Notes: generated by a model from the letters alone, not told the origin. Shown: positions 8,349 to 17,470, counted from the first letter of the stretch. The stretch is DNA of 64,000 nt from Promicromonospora sp. Populi (GCF_041081105.1 NZ_CP163528.1:4650001-4714000), one strand, 5' to 3'. Numbers and translations are program-made.

Positions 8349-9386
8349 ATGCGTCACTCCCCGCTCCAGCGAGCGCTCGCCGCAGCTACCACCGTCACCG
8401 TCGTGGTCGGCCTCTCGGCCTGCGCCACCAGCACGGCGGCCTCCGAGGACTCCTCCGGAACCACCACCGTCCGCATCAACCAGGCGTTCCAGTCCCTTCT
8501 CTACCTGCCCCTGTACGTCGCCGAGGAACAGGGCTACTTCGAGGAGCAGGGCGTCAACATGGAGATGTCGACGGGCGGTGGCGGTACCCAGTCGTGGGCG
8601 GCCGTGATCGGCGGCTCCGCCGACTTCTCCATCCAGGACCCGGTGTTCGTACCGAAGTCGCACGAGAACGGCGGCGAGGGAGTGGTCGTCGCTGCCATCC
8701 AGGACGCGCCGACGGTCTTCATCATCGGCAGCGACGGCACCCCGCTACAGGAGGACCTGTCCTTCCTCGAGGGCAAGCGTGTCGTCACCAGCCCGGAGCC
8801 GGATACCACCTGGGCGTTCATGACCTACCTCATCGAGCAGAACGACCTGCAGGACGTGGACATCGTCAACGTGGCGATCGGCAACGAGCTCGCGGCCGTC
8901 GAGAGCGGCCAGGCGGACTACGCCCTCGCGGTGGACCCGCAGGTGAGCCAGGCGGTCACGGAGATGGGACTGCACTCGGTGTACTCCTTCTCCGCCAACC
9001 CGGACTGGTACCCCTTCGCGTTCTCCAGCCTGACCACGACGCAGCGCTACCTCGACGAGCACCCCGACGCGGCACAGGGTGTGGTCACCGCGCTCGAGCA
9101 GGCATCGCGCTACATCTACTCGGACTTCGAGGGAACGGTCGACATCGCCATGGAGTACTTCCCCGACCTGTCCCGCCAGGTCGTCGCGCAGTCGGTGCAG
9201 AACGAGATCGACGCCCGGGGCTACCCGGAGAACGTCCTGGTCACCCAGGAGGCATGGGACCACAACCTGGAGATCGCCGAGTTCGCCGGAAATATCGTCG
9301 ACTACCCCTCGGACTCGACCTCCTACGAGGCGAACGTGAACTCCGAGCTCGCCCAGAACGCCGCCGCCTGGGTCGACGCGCAATGA
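8349..9386 (+). CDS. ABC transporter substrate-binding lipoprotein (SsuA/NMT1-like)
   Basis: A 345-residue secreted lipoprotein. The N terminus has Arg, a hydrophobic stretch and the lipobox VGLSAC, so Cys about position 25 would be lipidated. The mature part shows the NMT1/THI5-like fold: INQAFQSLLYLPLYVAEEQGYFEEQGVNMEM, GGSADFSIQDPVF, and a later KRVVTSPEPDTTW. These proteins bind small organic N or S compounds such as taurine, sulfonates, pyrimidine precursors or nitriles. The adjoining amidase suggests the ligand is an amide or a urea-like nitrogen compound. The gene ends with an ATGA overlap to the small AtzG-like gene. Confidence 0.88.
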   Translation: MRHSPLQRALAAATTVTVVVGLSACATSTAASEDSSGTTTVRINQAFQSLLYLPLYVAEEQGYFEEQGVNMEMSTGGGGTQSWAAVIGGSADFSIQDPVFVPKSHENGGEGVVVAAIQDAPTVFIIGSDGTPLQEDLSFLEGKRVVTSPEPDTTWAFMTYLIEQNDLQDVDIVNVAIGNELAAVESGQADYALAVDPQVSQAVTEMGLHSVYSFSANPDWYPFAFSSLTTTQRYLDEHPDAAQGVVTALEQASRYIYSDFEGTVDIAMEYFPDLSRQVVAQSVQNEIDARGYPENVLVTQEAWDHNLEIAEFAGNIVDYPSDSTSYEANVNSELAQNAAAWVDAQ

Positions 9387-9616
9387 CTCGCGAACCATCC
9401 GCCGACGAGCGCCTCCCGGGGCTGCCGCTCCTGGAGGGCGACGCCGAACGCCTGGCCCCGGTGCTCGCCGACTGGCGGGAGCGGGCCGACCGGCTCGACG
9501 CCTGGGTGCGCCACAACGTGCCCCTGAGCACGCCGGGTGTCACGACGTTCGACCACCACCTCGGCTCGGGCCGGAGCGGATCCGCACGTGAGCCCGGACG
9601 GGGAGGCGAGCAATGA
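9383..9616 (+). CDS. AtzG-like small amidase partner (GatC-like)
   Basis: A 77-residue protein lying exactly between the binding protein and the amidase, with ATGA overlaps on both sides. The helical core GLPLLEGDAERLAPVLADW, followed by RADRLDAWVRHNVPL and a short Thr-Phe-Asp tail, has the layout of AtzG-like/GatC-like partners of amidase-signature enzymes. In the cyanuric-acid pathway AtzG forms a complex with the 1-carboxybiuret hydrolase AtzE. Assignment rests on size, position and helical pattern; direct sequence identity to AtzG is not something I can measure here. The tight coupling argues strongly that it is real. Confidence 0.7.
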   Translation: MTREPSADERLPGLPLLEGDAERLAPVLADWRERADRLDAWVRHNVPLSTPGVTTFDHHLGSGRSGSAREPGRGGEQ

Positions 9617-11093
9617 CCTCCGCACCTGAGACGTCCGAGGCATCCGAGGCGTCCGAGCCGGTGCGAGCAGGCCACGCGTCAGGTGGCGGGCTGTTGTCGC
9701 TCGGCATCGCCGAGGCCGGCTCCTGCGGAACCGCGAGGTCTCCGTACCCGAGCTCGCCGCCGCGTCGGTGGCGAGGATCGAGGACACCGCGGTGGTGAAC
9801 GCCTTTCTGGAGCTGGACACCGCACGGGCGCTGCGCCTCGCGGAGGCGTACCAGCGCCTGCTCGACGACGGAGTGGACCTCGGGCCGCTCCACGGGATCC
9901 CGCTCGCGGTCAAGGCGAACATCGACATCTCGGGTGTGCGCTCGTCGTCCGGCAGCCGGATCCTTGCCGAGCACCACCCGGACCAGGACGCCGCCGTCGT
10001 CGGCCGGCTGAAGCGTGCCGGTGGGCTGATGGTGGGCACCACGAACATGCACGAGTTCGCGTGGGGTGGCACGACCGACAACCCGCACTACGGTGCCTGC
10101 CGCAACCCCTGGGACCTCGAACGGATCCCTGCCGGGTCGAGTGGCGGCTCAGGAGCCGCCGCGGCCACCCGCAGTGTCTTCGCCGCCCTCGGCACAGATA
10201 CCGGCGGCTCCGTCCGGCTGCCCGCCTCGATGAACGGCGTCACGGGCATCCGACCGACGATCGGCCGGGTGAGCAACGCCGGTGTGCTGCCGTTGGCCTG
10301 GTCGATGGACACCGTCGGGCCGATCGCGCCGTCCGCGCTGGACTGTGCGCTCGTGCTGCAGAGCATCGCCGGGTACGACCCGGCGGACCCCACGACCAGG
10401 GACGTCCCCGTCGAGGACTTCCTCGCCGGTATCGAGCGTCCCCTCGACGGCCTGCGGATCGCCGTGGTCGACGACTACTCGCTGCAGGGGTTGCAACCAG
10501 GAGTGGAGGCGGCGTTCCGGCACGCCCTGCGTACGTTCGAGGCGCTCGGCTGCCGGATCGAGACCATCTCCCTGCCCGAGCTCGAGCCCGTCGTCGACGC
10601 GCAGGTCATCATCGACGCCTGCGAACCGACAGCGATCCACCTGCCCTGGCTCACCACTCGCCCGGACGACTACGGGCTGGACGTGCGCACGCTCCTGCAG
10701 GCCGGTGCCTTGTTCAGCGCCCTCGAGTACATCCAGGCGCAGCGCTACCGGACCCACCTGCGCGGCGTCGTCGCCGCGCGGTTCCAGGACGTGGACCTCA
10801 TCGCGACGCCGACCATCCCGTTCACCGCGCCGCTGATCGGCGAGCACCTCGTACCCGTCGACGGCGGGCACGAGGACACGCTGGTGGGCAACATGAAGTA
10901 CACGGCCCTGCCCAGCATGACCGGCATGCCCGCCATCAGCGTGCCGTGCGGCTTCGACGAGCTGGGCCTGCCCGTGGGCATGCAGCTCATGGCGGCGCCG
11001 TTCCAGGAGGCAACCCTGTTCCGCGCGGCCTATGGCTTCCAGCGCCACACCGCGTTCCACACGCAGCTGCCCGCCCTGATCGCCGCACGCTGA
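9613..11093 (+). CDS. amidase-signature hydrolase (AtzE/GatA-like) with apparent N-terminal frameshift
   Basis: This is an amidase-signature enzyme that hydrolyses a C-N amide bond. The Ser-cisSer-Lys triad is visible: Lys in LAVKANIDISG, and the serines in GSSGGSGAAAATRS plus GTDTGGSVRLPAS. The uninterrupted frame begins only at a GTG at 9768, but the true start is probably the ATG at 9613, which overlaps the AtzG-like gene by ATGA. From there frame 1 reads ...GLLSLGIAEA, then after about base 9715 the homologous reading continues in another frame as LLRNREVSVPELAAASVARIED. A one- or two-base indel, real or an error, is likely. The catalytic part is intact. With the importer genes it suggests use of an amide nitrogen source. 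Confidence 0.75.
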
Positions 11094-12412
11094 TGGCACC
11101 AAGCGTGGCGCCGGCAGCAACCCGGGTGCCGACGCTTCGTCCGCGGCCGGGCCGGGCCCGGGCCGTACTGCTCCTGACCGGCATGCTGCTGCTCGCGATG
11201 AACCTGCGCGCGCCGATCGTGGCCGTGTCAGCCGTGCTCGGGCGCATCATCGAGGAGAACGGGCTCACCGCGTTCGTGGCGGGCAGCGTCACGGCGCTGC
11301 CCGTGCTCGCGTTCGCCCTGCTCACCCCAGGGGCGGCGTGGCTGCTCGCCCGGATCGGACCCGACCTGGCATTCGGTTTGACGCTGATGGGCGTCGTCGC
11401 CGGGACCGGGGTCCGGTCGATCGGCAGCGCCGCGATGGTGCTGGCCGGAACCGTGGTGATCGGTGCCGCCATAACCCTGGGCAACCTGGTGGTGCCCATG
11501 CTCATCCACCGGGACCACCCGCCCGAACGCCGGGCGACGGTCACCGGCCTGTACACGGTGGCCATCAACATCGGCACTCTCCTGACGCTCGTCGGCACCG
11601 TGCCGGTCGCGGACCGCCTCGGCTGGCAGCTCGGCCTGCTCGTCTGGACAGTCCTCGCGCTCGCGGCGGGCCTCGTCTGGGTCCTGGCCGTCGGCCCCCG
11701 CCGTGCCGTCCGTCCGGTTCCGGCGGCATCACCCGAGCACCCGCAGCCCGGCGGGCCCGGTGCACCGACCGGCGGGCCCGGTGCACCGACCGCTCGGCGT
11801 GCCCGCGTCGATCGCGCCACGACCTGGCGGGTGCCACTGCTCACGGTCACCTTCGGCGCGCAGGCATTCGCCTACTACGCCGTGACCGCCTGGCTGCCGG
11901 AGCTGCTCACCGACCTCGTAGGACTGCCTCCGGCCCAGTCCGGCGCCGGCGCAGCCCTCTTCCAGGTGTTCGCGGTCGTCGGTGGTCTCGGTGTGCCGCT
12001 GCTCAGCCGGCGCCTGCCGCCCTGGGTACCCATGAGCCTGCTCGCGCTGTGCTGGGTCGCAGTCCCGGCAGGCCTCCTCCTCGACCCCGAGCTCTGGCCC
12101 CTGTGGCTCGCCGCGGGCGGCGTGGCACAGGGCGGCGTGTTCACCCTGGTCTTCGTGGTCGTCGTCTGGACCGCCGACTCCGCCGCCCGGTCCGCGCGAT
12201 CGTCCGCGACGATCCAGAGCATCGGCTACGGCATCGGGGCCACCGGACCGACCCTGATGGGCCTCGTGCTCGATCGGTCGGGAGGCTGGACCGTGCCGCT
12301 GCTCATGGTGCTCGCCGCCACCATGGCGCTCGCGACGGCGGGACTGCTCGCCGTCCGCGGCCTGCGACCGGTCATGGCGGCGGCCGATCCGGGCGGGACG
12401 AAGGAGCCGTAG
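11093..12412 (+). CDS. MFS transporter, CynX/NimT-like
   Basis: A 439-residue major facilitator protein with about twelve membrane segments, of the cyanate transporter CynX/NimT group; MNLRAPIVAVSAVLG at the first helix is typical. A central Pro/Gly-rich cytoplasmic loop contains a perfect tandem duplication. The start ATG overlaps the amidase stop by one base (TGATG), so it is part of the same operon. The context suggests export of a product or toxic analogue, or uptake of a small nitrogen compound such as cyanate; direction is not evident. It ends four bases before the convergent GntR gene. Confidence 0.85.
   Translation: MAPSVAPAATRVPTLRPRPGRARAVLLLTGMLLLAMNLRAPIVAVSAVLGRIIEENGLTAFVAGSVTALPVLAFALLTPGAAWLLARIGPDLAFGLTLMGVVAGTGVRSIGSAAMVLAGTVVIGAAITLGNLVVPMLIHRDHPPERRATVTGLYTVAINIGTLLTLVGTVPVADRLGWQLGLLVWTVLALAAGLVWVLAVGPRRAVRPVPAASPEHPQPGGPGAPTGGPGAPTARRARVDRATTWRVPLLTVTFGAQAFAYYAVTAWLPELLTDLVGLPPAQSGAGAALFQVFAVVGGLGVPLLSRRLPPWVPMSLLALCWVAVPAGLLLDPELWPLWLAAGGVAQGGVFTLVFVVVVWTADSAARSARSSATIQSIGYGIGATGPTLMGLVLDRSGGWTVPLLMVLAATMALATAGLLAVRGLRPVMAAADPGGTKEP
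11748..11789 (+). repeat. perfect 21-bp tandem duplication in the MFS central loop
   Basis: Two adjacent identical 21-base units (11748-11768 and 11769-11789) encode a repeated GGPGAPT in the loop between helices six and seven of the MFS protein. The reading frame is kept. It looks like recent slippage in a tolerant loop and may vary in number between strains. Confidence 0.9.
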
Positions 12413-12416
12413 GGTC

Positions 12417-13166
12417 TCAGCTCGCCGGTGGCTTGACGCGCTCGAAGCTGTTGACGAACACCATCTGGTCCGGGCGGTGGTAGCCCGTGGCCACCTCGAT
12501 CGGTGTGCCGTCGCGCAGCAGCGTCTGGCGTACGTGCACGAGCAGCGTCGTGCCTGGCGCGACCTCGAGCAGCTCCGCGACCGCTTCGTCGGCCTGGGCG
12601 GCGCCTGTGTGCACGATGGCGCGACCCACGTCCAGGCCGAACGACTCGAAGAAGGCGAAGGTGCCCTCGCGCTGCGCCGGGCCGTGCGGGTCCGGAGCGC
12701 TGAGCCCCAGGTCGGAACGGATGAACGAGGACCACAGCACCATGGGAACCTGGCCGCGCGTGAGCCGTTCCCACAGCAGGATCTCGGTGCCGGCCGGGAC
12801 GCCGAGCCGTTTCGCGACGGGCGCCGTCGCGCTGACGGGGCCCCAGTGCAGCTGCTCGTACACGGGAAGGTCCGCGCCGGCCTCGTCGCCCTCCGCGATC
12901 GCTCGCAGCGTGTTCAGCTGATGGACCACGATGTGCGACGTGGCCTGGGTTCCGCGACCAGGGATACGCCGAAGCAGGTTCTCCTGGACGAGCATGTTCA
13001 GGGAGGCGCGGATGACGTTGCGCCCCACGTCGAACTGCTTGGCCAGCTCGTCCTCGCTGGGTAGCAGCCGGTCGGCCCAGGCCCCGACGATGATGTCGGA
13101 CCTGAGCACGTCGCGCACGAGGCGTGCCCGGTGGTGGCGTCTGCCCAGATAGTCGATGACGGGCAC
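12417..13166 (-). CDS. GntR-family regulator with UTRA domain
   Basis: A 249-residue HutC-type regulator. The winged helix is at about residues 8-75 (LPSEDELAKQFDVGRNVIRASLNMLVQENLL, then RIPGRGTQ), followed by a UTRA ligand-binding domain at about 95-240 (ILLWERLTRGQVPMVLWSSF, ending in VATGYHRPDQMVFVN). The GTG start at 13166 has a strong AAGGAGGATC upstream on the minus strand. Its end abuts the MFS gene tail to tail, so it is not cotranscribed with the importer/amidase operon, but position makes it the likely local regulator. The effector is probably the transported compound or its hydrolysis product. Confidence 0.85.
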   Translation of the reverse strand: MPVIDYLGRRHHRARLVRDVLRSDIIVGAWADRLLPSEDELAKQFDVGRNVIRASLNMLVQENLLRRIPGRGTQATSHIVVHQLNTLRAIAEGDEAGADLPVYEQLHWGPVSATAPVAKRLGVPAGTEILLWERLTRGQVPMVLWSSFIRSDLGLSAPDPHGPAQREGTFAFFESFGLDVGRAIVHTGAAQADEAVAELLEVAPGTTLLVHVRQTLLRDGTPIEVATGYHRPDQMVFVNSFERVKPPAS

Positions 13167-13419
13167 AGATCCTCCTTGGCAGCCGCTCCTCCTTGCGAGC
13201 CGGCTACGGCGACATCGTGCTGAGGGGCGACATCGTACTAAGGCTTGTCCCGAACCCGGGCCGCCAGGTCACGACCTGGCCGGAGCGCGCGAGGGGATCC
13301 GCAACACGGTTAACCGATGGATCCCCACCTCGGCACCTGCTTTTATTGACTTCGACGCCGTGATCCGGGACGAGGCAGCTGGCACGCCCCCATTGATCTG
13401 GCCGGAGGCCGAGGAGCGT

Positions 13420-14355
13420 ATGCAGATCCACCAGGGCGAGCCCGCCGCACACGACGACGCCCGCCCGGAGATCGACCCGCACCTCGGCCTCGATCTCCGC
13501 CCCGAGACGACCGTGCAGCGCCTCGACCTGTCGGTCAGCGTCGTGATCCCCGCGCACAACGAGGAGCCGACGATCGCGGCCGTCGTCACCGAGGCGTTCG
13601 CGAGCCTGGACCGCCTCGGCGTCGAGGGCGAGGTGATCGTGGCTGCCAGCGGGTGCACGGACAAGACCGCCGAGAACGCGCGGCTGGCCGGCGCCCGGGT
13701 GGTCGACGCGCCGATCGGCAAGGGCGCGGCGCTCAAGGCCGGAGTCGACCTGGCCGACGGCGGGGTGGTGTGCGCCGTCGACGGCGACGTGCGCTACTAC
13801 GGGGACCCGCCGCTGGTCGAACTGCTCGTCGGGCCCATCCTCGAAGGCCTTGCCGATGCCACGATCACCGACCTGTACTGGCGCCCCCTGTACCCGCAGC
13901 TCTGGATGTGCGGGTTCTTCGCGCCGCTCGCGGGTCGGCTCTACCCCGAGCTGCTGCCCAAGGTCGGCAACACGCCCTGGTCCGGGCAGCGGGCCGCGCT
14001 GCGCCACCTCTGGCCGGCCGAACTGCCCGACGACTTCACCGTCGACCTCGCCCTGCTCCTGCACTGGAACCGTGCGGCACAGCGGCTGAGGCCCGTCCTG
14101 GCCGGCGACTGGGTCAACCCCCAGCGGCCCAAGCCGGACCTGATGCGCACCGAGCTCGACCTGCTGATCAGTAGCGCCGTCGGCGACGGACGCTTCGATC
14201 CGAACGCCCGTGCCGCGCTGGAGGCGTGGTTCGATCAGACGCACCGCCTGATGGCGCGGTACGCACCCGGCGTCGACGATCCCCAGGAGTTCGAAGCGCG
14301 CATCCTTGAGCGAGCGCTGACCAGCCTGCCCGACCACCTCGGAACCGGAGCCTGA
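13420..14355 (+). CDS. family 2 glycosyltransferase, glucosyl-3-phosphoglycerate synthase-like
   Basis: A GT-A fold glycosyltransferase of about 311 residues from the ATG at 13420, which has GAGGAG just upstream. The donor-binding N-terminal motif is SVSVVIPAHNEEPTIAAVV, the DxD-type metal motif lies in CAVDGDVRYYGDPP, and GNTPWSGQRAALRHLW sits where GpgS-like enzymes bind the acceptor. No signal peptide or membrane helix is seen, so it is cytoplasmic. GpgS-like enzymes make glucosylglycerate or related compatible solutes, but the acceptor here is unknown. The open frame extends back to 13156, without a better start. It is followed after seven bases by an APH-like kinase, forming a two-gene operon. 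Confidence 0.7.
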   Translation: MQIHQGEPAAHDDARPEIDPHLGLDLRPETTVQRLDLSVSVVIPAHNEEPTIAAVVTEAFASLDRLGVEGEVIVAASGCTDKTAENARLAGARVVDAPIGKGAALKAGVDLADGGVVCAVDGDVRYYGDPPLVELLVGPILEGLADATITDLYWRPLYPQLWMCGFFAPLAGRLYPELLPKVGNTPWSGQRAALRHLWPAELPDDFTVDLALLLHWNRAAQRLRPVLAGDWVNPQRPKPDLMRTELDLLISSAVGDGRFDPNARAALEAWFDQTHRLMARYAPGVDDPQEFEARILERALTSLPDHLGTGA

Positions 14356-14362
14356 CGTAGCG

Positions 14363-15187
14363 ATGTCGATGTCTCGTATCTCCTTCCATGACCTGCCCGC
14401 AGCGGCCCGCGACGCCGTCGAGGCGCGTTTCGGGACCGTGACCCGGGCCGAGACGGCCGGTGCGGGCATCAACTCGGCCATCGCCGCCACGCTGCACACC
14501 GACGGCGGCCGCGTGTTCGTCAAGGGCATCGCGCTCGACCATGCCCAGGTCCAGGAGCAGCAGCGCGACGTCGAGGTCAACCCGTACGTCACCGCCGTGG
14601 CGCCCCGCCTGCTGTGGCAGACGGAGGCCGGTGGGTGGTCGCTCCTCGGCTACGAGCACGTGGCCGGGCGCCACGCCGACTACCGGCCCGGGTCGCCCGA
14701 CTTTCCCCTCCTGGCCGACGCCGTACGGCGGGTGAACCAGATCCCGTGCCCGGACGTGCCACACATGCTCCACCTCGAGAAGCGGCTCGCGGACTTCGAC
14801 GGCGACGGCGTCGACGTCTCGCTGCTGGCCGGGGACGACCTCATGCACACCGACTGGGGCACCGACAACGTGCTCATCGGCGACGGGACGACGTACGTCG
14901 TCGACTGGGCCTGGCCGACGCGCGGCCCCGCCTGGGCCGACATCGCCACTCTCGTGGTGCGGCTCATCGAGGCCGGCCACACACCCGCGGCCGCCGACGA
15001 GTGGGCGCGGGTCGAGCTCCCTGCCTGGGCCACGGCGCCCCCGATCGCGGCGCCGCACTTCGCGCAGGCTTACCTGCGCCTCTGGAAGCACATCCTCGAC
15101 GGGGACCCGCAGCCGTGGAACGCCAAGATGGTCGACGCCGCACGCACCTGGAACGACTACGTGGAGCGCCGCGACCGCACTGTGTGA
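14363..15187 (+). CDS. APH-fold phosphotransferase
   Basis: A 274-residue small-molecule kinase of the aminoglycoside phosphotransferase/choline kinase fold. The catalytic Brenner-like motif is LMHTDWGTDNVL (where HGDxxxxN is usual) and the metal-binding Asp lies in VVDWAWPTRGPAWADIA. The ATP-binding Lys is probably in GRVFVKGIAL. It follows the glycosyltransferase closely, so it may phosphorylate a sugar or glycoside related to that enzyme. A resistance role cannot be claimed: these folds are used for many metabolites. Confidence 0.75.
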   Translation: MSMSRISFHDLPAAARDAVEARFGTVTRAETAGAGINSAIAATLHTDGGRVFVKGIALDHAQVQEQQRDVEVNPYVTAVAPRLLWQTEAGGWSLLGYEHVAGRHADYRPGSPDFPLLADAVRRVNQIPCPDVPHMLHLEKRLADFDGDGVDVSLLAGDDLMHTDWGTDNVLIGDGTTYVVDWAWPTRGPAWADIATLVVRLIEAGHTPAAADEWARVELPAWATAPPIAAPHFAQAYLRLWKHILDGDPQPWNAKMVDAARTWNDYVERRDRTV

Positions 15188-15197
15188 GTCCCGGGCT

Positions 15198-16286
15198 TCA
15201 CGCGCCCGGCCGGGCCACCAGGTCGACGGCCCCCAGCTGCGCCCGCACCGCGAGCTCCGCGGCCTTGAAGGCGTGCTCCTGGGTCATGGCGTTCTCGGTG
15301 CGCTCCAGGCAGTCGAGCACAAGCTGGCCGAAGAACGGGTAACCGACCTTGCCGTGCACGTCGAAGTGCTTCTCCTGCTCACCGTTGGCCAAGTACAGGT
15401 GGCCGGGCCCGTCCTGCGTGCCGATGTTCAGGTACTTGCGCTGCTCGATGAACCCCTCGGTGCCGAGGATGAACGTGCGGCCGTCGCCCCACGTCTGCAG
15501 CCCGTCCGGCGTGAACCAGTCGCAGCGGAAGTAGCCCGTGGCCCCGTTGTCCAGGGTGAGCATCGCGTCGCCGAAGTCGTCCAGCTCGGGGTGGTCCGGG
15601 TTGTTGTAGTTGGCGATCTGGCTGTGGGCGACCGCGCCGTCCAAGGCCCCCGTGTAGTGCAGGATCTGCTCGATCTGATGGCTGCCGATGTCGCACAGGA
15701 TGCCGCCGTACTTCTCCTTCTCGAAGAACCAGTCGGGGCGCGAGCCCGCCGAGAGGCGGTGCGGCCCGGTGCCCAGCACCTGGACGACACGCCCGATGGC
15801 GCCCGACTCGATCAGCTGGGACGCGAACACCGCCGTCTCCACGTGGATGCGCTCGGAGTAGTAGACGGCGTACTTGCGGCCAGTGCGGGCCACCGCCTCG
15901 CGGGCCGCGGCGAGCTGGTCGAGGGTTGTCAGCGGGGCCTTGTCGGTGAAGTAGTCCTTGCCGGCGTCCATCACGCGGATGCCCAGGGCGGCGCGCTCGG
16001 AGGTCACGGCGGCGCCGGCGACCAGGCGGACGTCGTCGTCTGCCAGGATCTCCGCCTCCATCCGTGCGGCCTGTGCCTGGGGGAACTTCGCCACGAATGC
16101 GGCCACCTTGGCGGGGTCGGGGTCGTAGACCGCCTTGAGGGTCGCGCCCGCGTCGATCAGGCCGTTGCACATGCCGTAGATATGGCCGTGGTCCAGGCCG
16201 ATCGCGGCGAAGGTGAGCTCGCCCGGTCCGACGACGGGCGCGGGGATCGAGTCGGGGGAGTAGCTGCCGCCAAACGCTGTGCTCAT
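15198..16286 (-). CDS. Gfo/Idh/MocA family oxidoreductase (first of pair)
   Basis: A 362-residue NAD(P)-dependent sugar or cyclitol dehydrogenase-like protein. The Rossmann start is FAAIGLDHGHIYGM, where the usual GxGxxG is replaced by a GLDHGH version seen in a subset of the family. The KAPLTTLDQLAAA segment corresponds to the conserved EKPxxxT loop, here with DKAP in place of EKP, keeping the Lys. GGILCDIGSHQIEQILHYTG is the catalytic/substrate segment with the conserved His. It overlaps the upstream Gfo/Idh gene by four bases (ATGA), making a two-gene operon. Pairs like this often oxidise and later reduce a keto-sugar. Confidence 0.85.
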   Translation of the reverse strand: MSTAFGGSYSPDSIPAPVVGPGELTFAAIGLDHGHIYGMCNGLIDAGATLKAVYDPDPAKVAAFVAKFPQAQAARMEAEILADDDVRLVAGAAVTSERAALGIRVMDAGKDYFTDKAPLTTLDQLAAAREAVARTGRKYAVYYSERIHVETAVFASQLIESGAIGRVVQVLGTGPHRLSAGSRPDWFFEKEKYGGILCDIGSHQIEQILHYTGALDGAVAHSQIANYNNPDHPELDDFGDAMLTLDNGATGYFRCDWFTPDGLQTWGDGRTFILGTEGFIEQRKYLNIGTQDGPGHLYLANGEQEKHFDVHGKVGYPFFGQLVLDCLERTENAMTQEHAFKAAELAVRAQLGAVDLVARPGA

Positions 16287-17470
16287 CGGTGCTCTTTCGT
16301 CGCGGTTCGGGAGGTGCCGGGCTCGCCGCCCACCGAGATGGTGCCCTGGAGATCGTCGACCGAGCGGCTCTTGGCGAAGTAGCGGGGGGCGTTGTCCAGC
16401 ACCCCATCACCCGTGTAGTAGGGGCTGCCGGCCGGGATGGGCAGGTCGACGGTCCGGCGCTCGATCGCCGCCTGGTAGATGGCGGTGACGACCTCGACGG
16501 TACGCCGGCCGTCCTCACCGCCGATCGCCGGCGGGCGGCCGGTCTCCAGTGCGGTGAGCACGTCGTCGATCTGCCCGGTGTGCCCCAGGTGGGGCAGCGC
16601 GCGGTGCGCCGTCGCGAGGGCTTCGAGCTGCTCGACCAGGCCGGTGTTGCCCTCGGACGTCGGGAACCCGTTGGGCTGCGTGGCCTCGGCGTGCACCGCC
16701 CAGGGCTGAGCCACCGAGGCGTCCCGGCCCTGGACGACGATCTCCTGCACCTCCCCGTGATGCACCACCGAGCTCGTCAGCTGCGCGATGGCGCGGTCGT
16801 ACTTCAGGAGCGCCACCGACAGGTCTTCGACCTCGGCGTTGTCGTGCCAGGCGTTGGTCATGATCGCGGCCACCGCCTCGGGCGAGCCCAGCAGCCAGAG
16901 CACCAGGTCGATGTGGTGGATCGCGTGGTTGAGGGTGGGCCCGCCGCCCTCGGACTGCCACGTGCCGCGCCAGGACAGGTCGTAGTACGGCAGGCCGCGC
17001 CACCAGGCCGAGTCGGTCCGCAGGTGCGCGACCGGTCCCAGCAGGCCGGAGTCCAGCGCTTCCTTGAGGGTGGCGATGTCGTCGCGGAAGCGGTTCTGCG
17101 CGATCACCGACAGCCGCTTGCCGCTGACGCGCTCCGCGGCGAGCATCGCGTCGCACTCGGCGAGCGACGGCGCCATGGGCTTCTCGACGACGACGTTCGT
17201 CCCGGCCCGCAGCAGGTCCACGGTGATCTGCGTGTGGGTCGACGGCGGGGTGCACACGCTCACCAGGTCGATGTCGTCCCGGCCCAGCAGCTCGGCGTGC
17301 GAGGCGACGACCACCGCGTCGTCGAGCCCGTGCTCCCGCTTCTTCGCCTCTGCCCTGGCCGGCACGATGTCGCACAGGGCGACGATGCGGCAGCGTTCGG
17401 GGAACCGGAGATAGGCCCGCAGGTGCGTGCTCGAGATGTGCCCGGTGCCCACTAGGGCGACGTTCAGCAT
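16283..17470 (-). CDS. Gfo/Idh/MocA family oxidoreductase (second of pair)
   Basis: A 395-residue NAD(P)-dependent dehydrogenase. It begins MLNVALVGTGHISSTHLRAYL with a clear Rossmann motif, has the family loop VVVEKPMAPSLAECD (EKP), and the catalytic region GGGPTLNHAIHHIDLVLWLLG with conserved histidines. The ATG at 17470 is preceded by GAGGAG on the minus strand; an upstream extension to 17548 adds residues with no family similarity. It is the first gene of an operon with the second Gfo/Idh gene. Substrates are likely sugars or cyclitols taken up by genes outside this window. Confidence 0.88.
   Translation of the reverse strand: MLNVALVGTGHISSTHLRAYLRFPERCRIVALCDIVPARAEAKKREHGLDDAVVVASHAELLGRDDIDLVSVCTPPSTHTQITVDLLRAGTNVVVEKPMAPSLAECDAMLAAERVSGKRLSVIAQNRFRDDIATLKEALDSGLLGPVAHLRTDSAWWRGLPYYDLSWRGTWQSEGGGPTLNHAIHHIDLVLWLLGSPEAVAAIMTNAWHDNAEVEDLSVALLKYDRAIAQLTSSVVHHGEVQEIVVQGRDASVAQPWAVHAEATQPNGFPTSEGNTGLVEQLEALATAHRALPHLGHTGQIDDVLTALETGRPPAIGGEDGRRTVEVVTAIYQAAIERRTVDLPIPAGSPYYTGDGVLDNAPRYFAKSRSVDDLQGTISVGGEPGTSRTATKEHR

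Noticed and set aside
13156..13419. Extended N terminus of the glycosyltransferase
   Set aside because: The extra 88 residues show no family similarity, overlap the GntR start region, and ATG 13420 has a good ribosome-binding site.
14363..15187. Aminoglycoside resistance gene
   Set aside because: The fold is shared with many metabolite kinases, the catalytic motif is atypical, and the context is a glycosyltransferase operon.
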